Below are positions 7,953 through 15,520 of a stretch of DNA of 52,742 bases, in pieces. The translations under genes were made by a program, and so were the position numbers. This stretch comes from Bhargavaea beijingensis (lineage in GTDB: Bacteria; Bacillota; Bacilli; Bacillales_A; Planococcaceae): positions 1 through 52,742 of the forward strand of contig NZ_FNAR01000017.1 of the NCBI RefSeq assembly GCF_900101985.1. Direction: 5' to 3'. Numbering within the stretch: the stretch's first letter is position 1; each line of letters starts with the position of its first letter. A model generated the notes under the pieces. The model worked only from the letters and a program-made list of their open reading frames with translations. It was not told the DNA's origin and searched no databases.

Positions 7953-8315
7953 TCAAGCCTCCAATTCTTGTTGCAGTTTGTCCATTCCGTTTTCGAGATC
8001 AAGGGCCGTCATGACATTCTCCAGACGGATTCCGAGTTCGATGAGCGTAATGGCGACGGCCGGCTGGATGCCCGTGATGACTACTTTGGCACCCATGAGG
8101 CCCGACATACTGATCACGTCGCCGAGCACCTTCGCGATGAAGGAGTCGATGAAATCGATCGGCGTCAGGTCGATCACGACGCCTTTGGCCGACGTATCAT
8201 GCAGTTTTTTCAGAAGGTCTTCCTGGAATTGAATCGCAGTCTGGTCGTCCAGTTCCCACTGCAGCGAGACAATCAAGATATCGTTGAGCTTGAGGATCGG
8301 GATACGCATGTTCAC
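7953..8315 (-). CDS. rsbS: RsbS, STAS-domain stressosome scaffold
   Basis: A single STAS domain of about 120 residues containing the phosphorylation site context [14 protein letters not shown] and the [15 protein letters not shown] turn typical of RsbS. RsbS and RsbR form the stressosome that sequesters RsbT. The start is probably the GTG that overlaps the rsbR stop (GTGA), with GGAGG 10 nt before it. An ATG two codons later is the alternative. The overlap suggests coupled synthesis of the scaffold partners. Confidence 0.94.
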   Translation of the reverse strand: MNMRIPILKLNDILIVSLQWELDDQTAIQFQEDLLKKLHDTSAKGVVIDLTPIDFIDSFIAKVLGDVISMSGLMGAKVVITGIQPAVAITLIELGIRLENVMTALDLENGMDKLQQELEA

Positions 8316-9142
8316 TGTTCATCCACCTCCATGATTTTTCGGTTTGTCAGCGCGAGCGCTTCCTGCATGCCGCGCTGGAGCGTGCTGGTCGTCGTAAAGT
8401 CTTCCAGGCTGATGCCGAGTGCCACGATCGTCTGGGCGATTTCCGGCCGGATGCCGACAAGCATACAGCGTGCGCCGACGAGGCGGACCGCATCGGCCGC
8501 CTGGATAATATGATGGGCGACCATCGTATCGACGACCGGCACGCCGGTGATATCAAGCAGCACCACTTCCGCGCGATGGCGGACAACCCCATCCAGGAGG
8601 TTTTCCATGATGAGCTTGGCGCGTTCGGTGTCGATCGTGCCGACCAGCGGCATGACGGAAATCTTGTCGAATACCGGAATCAGGGATGCCGACAACTCCT
8701 GCAGGGCAATCTTCTGCAGATTGACCGTGCGTTCCCAGGTGCGGGAATACATTTCGACGACTTCCTGGCGGAGCGGCTTGATCCAGTTGTTGAGAATATC
8801 AAAGTACTCGGCCACATTGCTGTCATCCAGGATCTCCGCCTTCCGGAGCAGATCGTAGAGCGTATCCGCGAAGTTCTCAATCGCCTTCATGACGAGCGAT
8901 ATCGACCAGCCGAGCCGGACGATGCGCTCGGAAAAGTTATGGAGCTTCTCCTCATACTGGCCGGATTCCTCTGTCAGGCTGGACACGACAAGTTCCGTGA
9001 AATCCCGGCTTGTCCGCTCGATGACTTCTTCCGGCATGATATGGAAGAATTTTTCACCATGCTCATCTTTCATGCGTGCTTTCCAACTGTCGATGATTTC
9101 CTCGAGGTGAGTCTCGACAAACTGAGGAACTTTTCTATACAT
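8312..9142 (-). CDS. rsbRA: RsbR-type stressosome sensor (N-terminal non-heme globin fold, C-terminal STAS)
   Basis: A 276-residue protein. The N-terminal half (about 1-135) is the helical RsbR sensor domain, and the C-terminal STAS domain (about 160-270) has the phospho-threonine contexts [13 protein letters not shown] and [14 protein letters not shown] that match Thr171 and Thr205 of B. subtilis RsbRA. It co-assembles with RsbS and tunes release of RsbT in response to environmental stress. Only one RsbR paralogue is visible in this window. It is the first gene of the rsb operon, with AAGGGGG about 11 nt before the ATG. Confidence 0.94.
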   Translation of the reverse strand: MYRKVPQFVETHLEEIIDSWKARMKDEHGEKFFHIMPEEVIERTSRDFTELVVSSLTEESGQYEEKLHNFSERIVRLGWSISLVMKAIENFADTLYDLLRKAEILDDSNVAEYFDILNNWIKPLRQEVVEMYSRTWERTVNLQKIALQELSASLIPVFDKISVMPLVGTIDTERAKLIMENLLDGVVRHRAEVVLLDITGVPVVDTMVAHHIIQAADAVRLVGARCMLVGIRPEIAQTIVALGISLEDFTTTSTLQRGMQEALALTNRKIMEVDEQ

Positions 9143-9520
9143 GGCTCTGACGGCCCCCTTCTACGGACTGTTCTTTACATTGTAACGAAAATACACCAGG
9201 AACACACTTATTTTGCGAGATATAAATACTCATATGAAAGCGGTGGCCGGCACCGGGATAAAGATACACGGCTGCCGGTCCTCCGCCGGCACATCGCATC
9301 TACTGTTAGTATCACACGAAAGCATCAAACAATCGCATTCCAAATGAAGGAATGCGGACTACCGCCGCTTCTGAACCGGATTCAGCACAGGCCACACCAG
9401 CCTATCAGTTTGACCTGACAGAGTCGATGATTGGGGAACTTTCCGTGCCGCTGCCCCGGCCTATATAAATCAACAAAAAACCGTCCGGTATGCCGGACGG
9501 CGCTTTTTGTATATGTATAC
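9143..9520. other. intergenic region between rsbRA and ndoA
   Basis: About 380 bp without a supportable gene. It should hold the rsbRA promoter: a TACAAT -10-like hexamer is present on the reverse strand about 60 bp before rsbRA, but I see no good -35. The ndoA terminator occupies the right end. A pair of GCCGGC-rich inverted segments (about 9244-9296) could fold but has no T-run. Confidence 0.4.
9472..9500 (-). terminator. terminator after ndoA
   Basis: CCGTCCGG/CCGGACGG (9481-9488 and 9493-9500) with a 4-nt loop, followed on the reverse strand by TTTTTTG. It separates the toxin-antitoxin unit from the rsb operon. Confidence 0.88.
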
Positions 9521-9871
9521 TTAAAATTTCACCAGTCCGAGGCTGATTTCAAGCGCCTCTTCCACCTGCCGCATCATTTCTTCGTCCAAATGTGTGATCT
9601 TGTCGGAAAGGCGGGATTTGTCAATTGTCCGGACTTGCTCAAGCAAGACGACGGAGTTTTTGTCCAATCCGTACCGTGCCGCATCAATCTCCACATGGGT
9701 GGGCAGTTTGGCTTTCTGTATCTGGGCCGTGATGGCTGCGACGATCACAGTGGGGCTGAACCGATTGCCGATATCATTCTGAATAACCAGGACGGGTCTT
9801 TTCCCGCCCTGTTCAGAACCTTTCACCGGCGACAGATCTGCAAAGAAAATGTCCCCGCGTTTTATGGCCAA
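9521..9871 (-). CDS. ndoA: EndoA/MazF-type mRNA interferase toxin
   Basis: A 116-residue PemK/MazF-fold endoribonuclease, the same length as B. subtilis EndoA. It has the family N-terminus [20 protein letters not shown], then RPVLVIQND and the [10 protein letters not shown] strand. MazF toxins cut single-stranded mRNA at short motifs (UACAU for B. subtilis EndoA; the specificity here is not readable from sequence). It lies 15 bp after the antitoxin gene and before the stress operon, a conserved Bacillales position. Confidence 0.95.
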   Translation of the reverse strand: MAIKRGDIFFADLSPVKGSEQGGKRPVLVIQNDIGNRFSPTVIVAAITAQIQKAKLPTHVEIDAARYGLDKNSVVLLEQVRTIDKSRLSDKITHLDEEMMRQVEEALEISLGLVKF

Positions 9872-9886
9872 AATCTCATCCTCCGA

Positions 9887-10153
9887 TTACGAGTTGCGCC
9901 ACGCGTGCTCCGCTTCGTATTCCGCGTACAAACATTCGGAAGCAATCGAAAGATTGATCTGCGACATCTCCACGTAGCCTTTGACGATGGCTTCCCGTAT
10001 AAGATTTGGTTGTTCCTTCCGTGTCTTGCGGGTCGTCGTCAGATAGACGTACCCGTCCTGTTCCGCTCGGTCGTAGGCGACGGACTCCCCGTCACACTGA
10101 AGCATCCTCTTCGGGATCTTCACCACAACTTCTTTTGTCTCTTTCTCTGCCAC
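9887..10153 (-). CDS. ndoAI: EndoAI/MazE-type antitoxin (ribbon-helix-helix)
   Basis: About 88 residues. The C-terminal half NLIREAIVKGYVEMSQINLSIASECLYAEYEAE matches the MazF-binding tail of EndoAI, while the N-terminal DNA-binding part beginning KEVVVKIPKRM is divergent. I place the start at a GTG (10153) because GGAGG lies 8 nt before it; the ATG eight codons upstream has no ribosome site and would put the Shine-Dalgarno inside the coding region. EndoAI neutralises EndoA and usually represses its own operon. Confidence 0.88.
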   Translation of the reverse strand: MAEKETKEVVVKIPKRMLQCDGESVAYDRAEQDGYVYLTTTRKTRKEQPNLIREAIVKGYVEMSQINLSIASECLYAEYEAEHAWRNS

Positions 10154-10302
10154 AGCAAACACCTCCGACGCAGCCATTCAACAAATTTCTATCCCATCAT
10201 ATCATTGGACAGACCTGTTGAAAAGACACGTTCGGAAAGAATGCGACAAAGTTCCTCCGAAACCGGTTGAATCTGTCGGATCATGTCGGGCCGTGGTTGG
10301 GG

Positions 10303-11436
10303 TTAGTATTCCCCGCATCCCTGCAAATAAACTCTCGGAATCCGCTTTGACAGGGTGACGACGACCTCGTAAGGAATGGTCCCCAGACGATCCGCCCATT
10401 CATCAGGCCGGATTTCTTCATCGCCCTGTTTTCCAAGGAGGATAACGGGTTCACCGGGGGCCATTTCACGGGGCAGCCGGACCATGCACTGGTCCATGCA
10501 GATGCGGCCGACCACCGGGCAGCGGCGGCCGCCGATCAGGACATCCTGCCCGCCGAGGCCTCCGAGAAACCCGTCCGCGTAACCGATTGGCAGCGTCCCG
10601 ATCCATTCATCACTTGCCGCCCGGTAGGTCGCCCCGTAGCTGACCGTATCCCCCCGGCCGATCCGTTTCACATGGACAAGTTCTGTCGAAAGCGTCAGCG
10701 CCGGACGGAGCGGGAATGGCAGGTGCTCCCCAACGAATCCGGACGGGGCGATGCCGTACAAGGAAATGCCGAGCCGCACCGCATCGAACCTGCAATCCGG
10801 ATGCATGAACGCGGCCGCGCTGTTTGATGCGTGCACTAAGCGCGGCCTCTCCGGAAGCAGCGCCACGGCTTCCCGGAATCCGGATGCCTGCTTTCTCCAC
10901 ACTTCATTATCCGGCTCGTCTGCCGTCGCGAAATGGGTGAAGACACCGTCCACCACGATTTTGGCCGCCCTGGCGGTCCTGTACATTCGGAGGAGGTCTT
11001 CCCCGCTCCGGACGCCGAGCCGGCCCATTCCGGTGTCGACCTTCAGATGGACCTGTAAGGGGCGGCCGAAATCAGGCGCTTCTCCGGCAACCTGCTCCAT
11101 CCAGGTCGGCGAGTCGGCGGTGATGATGATGCCCATCTCCGATGCGACCCGCGCGAACGGAACAGGGGAGGCGCCCAAAAGCAGAATGTCCGCTTCCAGG
11201 CCCGCCTCCCTGAGTTCCACCGCTTCTTCCGGAGTAGCAACTGCCAGCATCATCGCTCCCGCATCGAGCGCCGCCTCCGCGACACGGACCGCGCCATGGC
11301 CGTATCCGTCCGCCTTGACGACGGCGATCACGCCGGTGTCCGGGCCGGCAATGCGGGCCGTGTTGCGGACATTTTCCCGGATTGCCTCAAGATCGACGGA
11401 CGCCACTGTCGGCCGTCCCCATTTCGTCTGTTCCAT
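10303..11436 (-). CDS. alr: alanine racemase
   Basis: A 377-residue PLP-dependent fold-III enzyme that interconverts L- and D-alanine for peptidoglycan. The PLP lysine is Lys41 in VVKADGYGHGA, and the second catalytic residue Tyr267 is in DTVSYGATYR. The GYADGF and GRICMDQ motifs of the C-terminal domain are present. The Shine-Dalgarno is GGAAGGGAG. It lies between the ydcC-like lipoprotein gene and ndoAI, as in B. subtilis. With Ddl and MurF further along it supplies the D-Ala-D-Ala branch of cell-wall synthesis. Confidence 0.97.
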   Translation of the reverse strand: MEQTKWGRPTVASVDLEAIRENVRNTARIAGPDTGVIAVVKADGYGHGAVRVAEAALDAGAMMLAVATPEEAVELREAGLEADILLLGASPVPFARVASEMGIIITADSPTWMEQVAGEAPDFGRPLQVHLKVDTGMGRLGVRSGEDLLRMYRTARAAKIVVDGVFTHFATADEPDNEVWRKQASGFREAVALLPERPRLVHASNSAAAFMHPDCRFDAVRLGISLYGIAPSGFVGEHLPFPLRPALTLSTELVHVKRIGRGDTVSYGATYRAASDEWIGTLPIGYADGFLGGLGGQDVLIGGRRCPVVGRICMDQCMVRLPREMAPGEPVILLGKQGDEEIRPDEWADRLGTIPYEVVVTLSKRIPRVYLQGCGEY

Positions 11437-11520
11437 TTCCCGTTCTCCCTTCCGAATTGCCGGATCTCTCTTTATCTTTCATTATCCGCCCGGAGGGAGA
11501 AAGCCGTCAATACTCCCGGA

Positions 11521-12684
11521 TCACTTCTGTTCGGCTTCGATCATCGAAGTCGCGACTTCCACCATTTCTTCGCGGCTCAGGCCGTTCGAGGCGAGGAAGT
11601 AGGATACGCCTCCCTGTTCCCAGCTGACCGAGTTGTCAGTGATTGCGCCGATCGTGAAGCCGAGGTGTGCCGGATCCCCTTCCGCAAACACCGGAACGAG
11701 TGCATCCTGCGGGGACTTCGCCTGCTGCTGGACGATGACGAACTCTTTCTCGCCGCTGTAAGTCAGGTAGACCCGCTTGTCGTCTCCGCTGCCCACGACT
11801 TCCTCTTCCACGTCGACGCCTTCCCACTTGAGGAGCGGATAGGATGTGCGGAATTCCTCACCATCCAATTCGGCACCCGCTTCTTCATCTCCTTCTTCCT
11901 TGCCATCTTCGTTACCTTCTTCATCAGCCGCACCGTCTGTCTCATCCGAGGTACCTTCTTGCTCTTCCCCATCCGAGGTGCCTTCCTGGTCTTCTCCATC
12001 CTGCTTTTCTTCTGTCGCACCGGTATCATCCGCGGATCCTTCCGCGCCTTCAGGTGCCTTCGAATGCTTTTCCACCGCATAGTCGCCGGCACTTCGCTCC
12101 GTGCCCAGTGAAATTTTCTCGAACGTGATCTTCATCTGTTCTTCTTTGTTTTCATTCAGCACTGAAACTTTCACAGGGAGGAGCGATTTTTTGTCTATGT
12201 GGATCCGCTGGTAAGGAAGCATTTTCCGGTGGTTGTTCCGGGTGGCCGTCTCAAAAACATATTCCTTTTCTTCTTCCTTCATCACCGCATCCTTGTCCGC
12301 CCGGATGTCTTCGGCAAGCGCCCCGATCAGGTAAGCCTGGCTGTTTTTCTCCGGCCAGTCGCTCTGGAACTTGTACGTTTTGCCGATTGAAGGCGTAACG
12401 ACAAATACCCCGTCCTTGTTGCGGAGGATCATCTGGGACTCTTTGGAGCCCTGCTGGGCCACGTTGACCCGGTAGTAGTCCGGCTTTGTGTGCCACACTT
12501 CCACGTCATACAGCCTTGGCTCATCGCCGGTCTTGATCTCCATGACGGCGGTGAGTTCATAACCTTTTGCATCCGTCCATTTGCCGCTCAGCTTTTTCAT
12601 GACATCTTCCTTCGACTGTGACCCGCATGCCGCCAGCAGCATGACGAGCACGATGAGCATTCCTGCGAATATCCGGCTCCGCAA
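11521..12684 (-). CDS. ydcC: LolA-like lipoprotein (YdcC family) with an acidic low-complexity insert
   Basis: About 387 residues. A lipoprotein signal peptide ends in the lipobox LLAAC (Cys20 from the start used), so the protein is anchored to the outer face of the membrane. The rest has the LolA-like beta fold of YdcC (MEIKTGDEPRLYDVEVWHTKPDYYRV, VTPSIGKTYKFQSDWP). Roughly residues 210-278 are an acidic Glu/Asp/Gly/Ser/Thr run with short repeats such as EGTSD, inserted before the last third. I choose the TTG at 12684, with AAAGGG 8 nt before it, over a GTG that lies in the Shine-Dalgarno. YdcC-type proteins include the germination lipoprotein GerS; the role here is unknown. Confidence 0.85.
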   Translation of the reverse strand: MRSRIFAGMLIVLVMLLAACGSQSKEDVMKKLSGKWTDAKGYELTAVMEIKTGDEPRLYDVEVWHTKPDYYRVNVAQQGSKESQMILRNKDGVFVVTPSIGKTYKFQSDWPEKNSQAYLIGALAEDIRADKDAVMKEEEKEYVFETATRNNHRKMLPYQRIHIDKKSLLPVKVSVLNENKEEQMKITFEKISLGTERSAGDYAVEKHSKAPEGAEGSADDTGATEEKQDGEDQEGTSDGEEQEGTSDETDGAADEEGNEDGKEEGDEEAGAELDGEEFRTSYPLLKWEGVDVEEEVVGSGDDKRVYLTYSGEKEFVIVQQQAKSPQDALVPVFAEGDPAHLGFTIGAITDNSVSWEQGGVSYFLASNGLSREEMVEVATSMIEAEQK

Positions 12685-12742
12685 TTCCTTCACCCTTTCT
12701 CATTTCGCTCCTGTAGAACATCCTATGAGAGAGGGTCCAGGT

Positions 12743-13117
12743 TTATTCGGACAGGGCTGCCGGTAATCCGGTGAGAATGACCTGGGCCGCTGCGTATTCA
12801 CGCGTGTGGGTGATCGATACGAATCCCGGCGCCGGCTCGCCCCTGAAATAAAGCACAGGTTTGCCCGTTTCGTCCGGCAGCACGCTGATGTCGCCGAATG
12901 CGCATGACCTGCCGATCCCGGTGCCGAGGGCTTTTGCGAAAGCCTCTTTGGCGGCAAATCGCCCTGCCAGGTATTCGGTCCGCCTTGTGTCGCCGAGCTT
13001 TTCGTACCTCTCCAATTCCATCCTGCTCAGAATCCTTTGCCTGAAGCGGCCGCTCCTCCCGTCTGCCTGCCGGATCCTGTCCATCTCCACGATGTCGAGC
13101 CCGATTCCGGTGATCAT
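12743..13117 (-). CDS. acpS: holo-[acyl-carrier-protein] synthase
   Basis: About 124 residues beginning ITGIGLDIVEMDRI with the Mg-binding Asp in GLDIVE, then AGRFAAKEAFAKALGTGIG (Glu in the KEA motif) and SITHTREYAAA near the end. AcpS moves 4'-phosphopantetheine from CoA to a serine of acyl carrier protein. The start is the ATG just before ITGIG; an upstream in-frame ATG adds 16 residues that do not belong to the family. It is divergent from the rhomboid gene and first in the acpS-ydcC-alr run. Confidence 0.95.
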   Translation of the reverse strand: MITGIGLDIVEMDRIRQADGRSGRFRQRILSRMELERYEKLGDTRRTEYLAGRFAAKEAFAKALGTGIGRSCAFGDISVLPDETGKPVLYFRGEPAPGFVSITHTREYAAAQVILTGLPAALSE

Positions 13118-13185
13118 CTGTGTTCCCCGCTTTCTGGACCGCGCCAAACGCGGTATACTGTTCATATGTAAATAGAGGTGAAACC

Positions 13186-13797
13186 ATGTTTATCAGAAGA
13201 GAAAGCTTCTCCGAGTATATCCGGTTCTATCCGGTCGTCTCGGCGCTGATCGCGATCAACGTGATCATCTACATCCTGACCATCCTCCCCGGCATCGGTG
13301 ACCTGATCATGTTTTACGGAATGGGCATCAACCGGCTGATCGCGGAAGGGGACTGGTGGAGATTCGTCACGCCGATGTTTCTGCATGCCGGTTTCATGCA
13401 TGTGCTGTTCAATATGTTCGCCCTGTTTTTGTTTGGTCCCGAGCTGGAAAGGCTCGCAGGGAAAGTCCGGTTTTTGAATCTGTTTTTCCTCGCGGGCCTG
13501 TTCGGAAATGTGGCCTCTTATTTCCTGCATGACGGTTCCTATGCCTACGTGGGGGCGAGCGGCGCCATCTACGGGATCTTCGGCGCGTTCGCCGCATTTG
13601 TCTACCACACCAAAGGCGCGTTCCCGCAGATCCGCCAGATTATCCTGCCGATCATTGTCATCAGTGTGGTCATGACGTTTTTGACCCCGAACATCAACAT
13701 CACCGCCCACCTGACGGGCCTGGCTGTCGGCTTTCTCGTCGGCCTCAGCTACTTCCATCCGAAGAATATCACAAGCTGGCGCAAGAATCGCCGGTGA
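13186..13797 (+). CDS. rhomboid family intramembrane serine protease
   Basis: 203 residues with about six membrane helices. It has the rhomboid WWR segment (residues 57-59), the HAGFMHVLFN helix (67-76), the catalytic serine in GASGAIYG (Ser125) and the catalytic histidine in NITAHLTGLAVG (His175). B. subtilis carries a rhomboid gene (ydcA) at the same place. The start is the ATG 7-8 nt after AGAGGTG; an upstream in-frame ATG lies in the divergent promoter region. Substrates are not inferable. A terminator follows at 13808-13828. Confidence 0.92.
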   Translation: MFIRRESFSEYIRFYPVVSALIAINVIIYILTILPGIGDLIMFYGMGINRLIAEGDWWRFVTPMFLHAGFMHVLFNMFALFLFGPELERLAGKVRFLNLFFLAGLFGNVASYFLHDGSYAYVGASGAIYGIFGAFAAFVYHTKGAFPQIRQIILPIIVISVVMTFLTPNINITAHLTGLAVGFLVGLSYFHPKNITSWRKNRR

Positions 13798-13807
13798 AGC
13801 GCCAGTA

Positions 13808-13828
13808 CCCCGCTGTTGCGGGGTTTTT
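13808..13828 (+). terminator. terminator after the rhomboid gene
   Basis: CCCCGC-TGTT-GCGGGG followed by TTTTT, 11 bp after the stop. Confidence 0.85.
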
Positions 13829-13869
13829 GGTATTTGGATCAGGGGCCCCTTTAAAGCCGGCTTTTCCTG

Positions 13870-13897
13870 TTGACAATGCACAGGGCTCTGCTATACT
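13870..13897 (+). promoter_or_regulatory. sigma-A promoter of the S-box leader
   Basis: TTGACA (13870-13875) and TATACT (13892-13897) with 16-nt spacing, about 33 bp before the SAM riboswitch. Confidence 0.8.
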
Positions 13898-13929
13898 GTT
13901 CACCAAGCCGAAAATTCATAATTTTATTT

Positions 13930-14116
13930 CTTATCGAGAGAGGTGGAGGGACTTGGCCCTGCGAAGCCTCAGCAACCAGCAGACCCCGCTCTGCATGGTG
14001 CTAATTCCAGCAGGGCGGATCCCGTCCCGGAGATGAGAAAACAGTCAGGCAAAAAGGGGCGTATGCACTCCGGCCAGGCTCTTCTCTCATTATTCACAAG
14101 GGAGAAGAGCTTTTTT
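13930..14116 (+). ncRNA. SAM-I (S-box) riboswitch with terminator
   Basis: The aptamer starts CTTATCGAGAGAGGTGGAGG and contains the conserved GGCCCTGCGAAGCCTCAGCAACC region and GGTGCTAATTCC. P1 pairs 13930-13935 with 14032-14037 (CTTATC/GATGAG). The expression platform ends in a terminator, GCTCTTCTC/GAGAAGAGC (14078-14086 and 14102-14110) followed by six T. With SAM bound, transcription should stop before the downstream flavin reductase gene. Confidence 0.96.
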
Positions 14117-14213
14117 CATTCCCCCGACGGCCCCCTGAACACCTATTAGGAGGGTTCGTCCATTCTGAATCCCTAGTTCTCCGACAGATTTATCTATAGA
14201 AAGGATGATCACC

Positions 14214-14759
14214 ATGTCCGAAATCGTCATCATCTCCGGCAGCCCGAATGCCGGTTCCCGTTCCGAGCGCGTGCTCGGTTATATCGGCGGGCTGCTTGAA
14301 GACCAGCAATTCACCGTTACCCACCTGAGTGTGCGGGACATCCCTGCGGAAGTCCTTTTTTCCGCCGACTTCAGCCATCCGTCCGTCACTGATGCTGCCG
14401 TGAGAATCCGCGGGGCAAAAGGGGTCATCATCGGTTCTCCTGTTTACAAGGCGGCGTACTCCGGTGTGCTGAAAGCCTTCATCGACCTCTTGCCCCAGGA
14501 TGTGCTCGAGTCGACACCCGTCTTGCCGCTTATGACAGGCGGCAGCCAGGGGCATCTGCTCGCCCTCGACTATTCCCTGAAGCCGCTCCTCTCCACACTG
14601 AAGGGTCATCCCCTCAAAGGGATCTATCTTACCGATGAGGTGATCGACAAGAACCTGGATATCCCTGTTCTGGACGGAGACTGTCTCAGGCGCCTGGAAA
14701 AGCAGACCGCCTACTTTGCGGAGCTTGTACACGGGCAGTTCAGCCGGACCCACGCCTGA
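14214..14759 (+). CDS. NAD(P)H-dependent FMN reductase, SsuE-like, under SAM riboswitch control
   Basis: 181 residues of flavodoxin-like fold: the N-terminal phosphate loop IVIISGSPNAGSRS, the GSPVYKAAYSGVLKAFIDLLP segment typical of SsuE/MsuE reductases, and PLMTGGSQGHLLALDYSLKPLL. Family members pass reduced FMN to two-component monooxygenases, for example in sulfonate use. The S-box leader implies derepression when SAM or methionine is short, consistent with sulfur scavenging. No ssuABCD genes are nearby. The start is the ATG 8 nt after AAAGGA; an ATG three codons earlier overlaps the Shine-Dalgarno. Confidence 0.9.
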   Translation: MSEIVIISGSPNAGSRSERVLGYIGGLLEDQQFTVTHLSVRDIPAEVLFSADFSHPSVTDAAVRIRGAKGVIIGSPVYKAAYSGVLKAFIDLLPQDVLESTPVLPLMTGGSQGHLLALDYSLKPLLSTLKGHPLKGIYLTDEVIDKNLDIPVLDGDCLRRLEKQTAYFAELVHGQFSRTHA

Positions 14760-14791
14760 ACAGAATGAGGAAAAATTGTCCGGTTCAATCG

Positions 14792-14823
14792 AAAGCCCCG
14801 AACCGGCACCGGTTCGGGGCTTT
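14792..14823. terminator. terminator after the FMN reductase
   Basis: A long stem AAAGCCCCGAACC/GGTTCGGGGCTTT with a short loop. The T-run is short in either direction but the stem is near perfect, and it may serve both strands. Confidence 0.75.
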
Positions 14824-14894
14824 CTAGAGGGAAGCTGCGCACATACCTCGGCCATTTTCATTGACGGCTTGGCCGGAAGGAAGATCCGCAGCGC

Positions 14895-14978
14895 AAATAG
14901 TGAGACTCGCTGCCCGAATGACGAAACTCCAGTTTTGAATGATGAAAGTCCCGCCACGAATGAGGTAATTGCAGAGCC
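14895..14978. repeat. array A: four tandem 21-nt degenerate repeats
   Basis: Units begin at 14895, 14916, 14937 and 14958, each exactly 21 nt. The first 14 nt are conserved (consensus RAATGANGAAACTC, weaker in the last unit) and the last 7 are variable. The array lies between the convergent FMN reductase and DinB-like genes, beyond the terminator. The core AATGACGA is the reverse complement of the TCGTCATT core in arrays B and C. Confidence 0.75.
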
Positions 14979-14985
14979 GGATCGA

Positions 14986-15462
14986 TTACTGCCCAGCTTC
15001 AATCATCTTCCGCATCTGCCGGACCGTCTCCAGGTGGAGGGCTTCATGATAAAACGAGAACAGCAGTGTCTCGCCGGCCATGCGGAACGCAAGGCCCATC
15101 CGGTTCGTGAACGGTTCCGGCAGCGGCTCGTCCAGCCTGCCTGCCCGCAGCTTCCGAAGACGCTCCGTCTGGGTGTCCAATGCTTCCCGGATGTCAATGA
15201 GCGTCGGGGGCGCGCCCTTCCATTCCGACGGCCTCGTGCCCGCTGCAAAGTAAATCCTGTATTCCTCCGGCAGCTCCATTTCCTCCCCTGCCACTTCCAG
15301 TGCAAGCCGTTCCTGAATAAATAGGATGTGGCCAAAGTTCCAGTGAATATGATTGGGATAGCCATCCGGAACCGTTCCCGCGATTTCCTCGGGCATATCG
15401 TCCAGGCACTTCAGCGTCAGTTCACGGACCGTCTGCATGTGGCGGAAAATCAGGTTTTCCAT
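14986..15462 (-). CDS. DinB-like four-helix-bundle protein
   Basis: 158 residues of the DinB/YfiT-like superfamily, recognised by the HMQTVRELTLKCLDDMPEE start, HIHWNFGHILFIQERLALEVAG and the C-terminal LFSFYHEALHLETVRQMRKM. The histidines in NFGH and in YHEALH are at the usual metal-ligand positions. Such proteins often act as metal- and thiol-dependent transferases, but the substrate cannot be read here. It is downstream of the ydbT terminator, so it is likely expressed separately. Confidence 0.82.
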   Translation of the reverse strand: MENLIFRHMQTVRELTLKCLDDMPEEIAGTVPDGYPNHIHWNFGHILFIQERLALEVAGEEMELPEEYRIYFAAGTRPSEWKGAPPTLIDIREALDTQTERLRKLRAGRLDEPLPEPFTNRMGLAFRMAGETLLFSFYHEALHLETVRQMRKMIEAGQ

Positions 15463-15477
15463 CCCGTCCCCTCCTGT

Positions 15478-15509
15478 CCAAAAAGGCCGCCCGGATCAGG
15501 GGCGGCCTG
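15478..15509 (-). terminator. terminator after ydbT
   Basis: GGCCGCCC/GGGCGGCC (15488-15508) followed on the reverse strand by TTTTTGG. It lies between the ydbT stop and the DinB-like gene. Confidence 0.85.
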
Positions 15510-15520
15510 TCTGTATGGAT

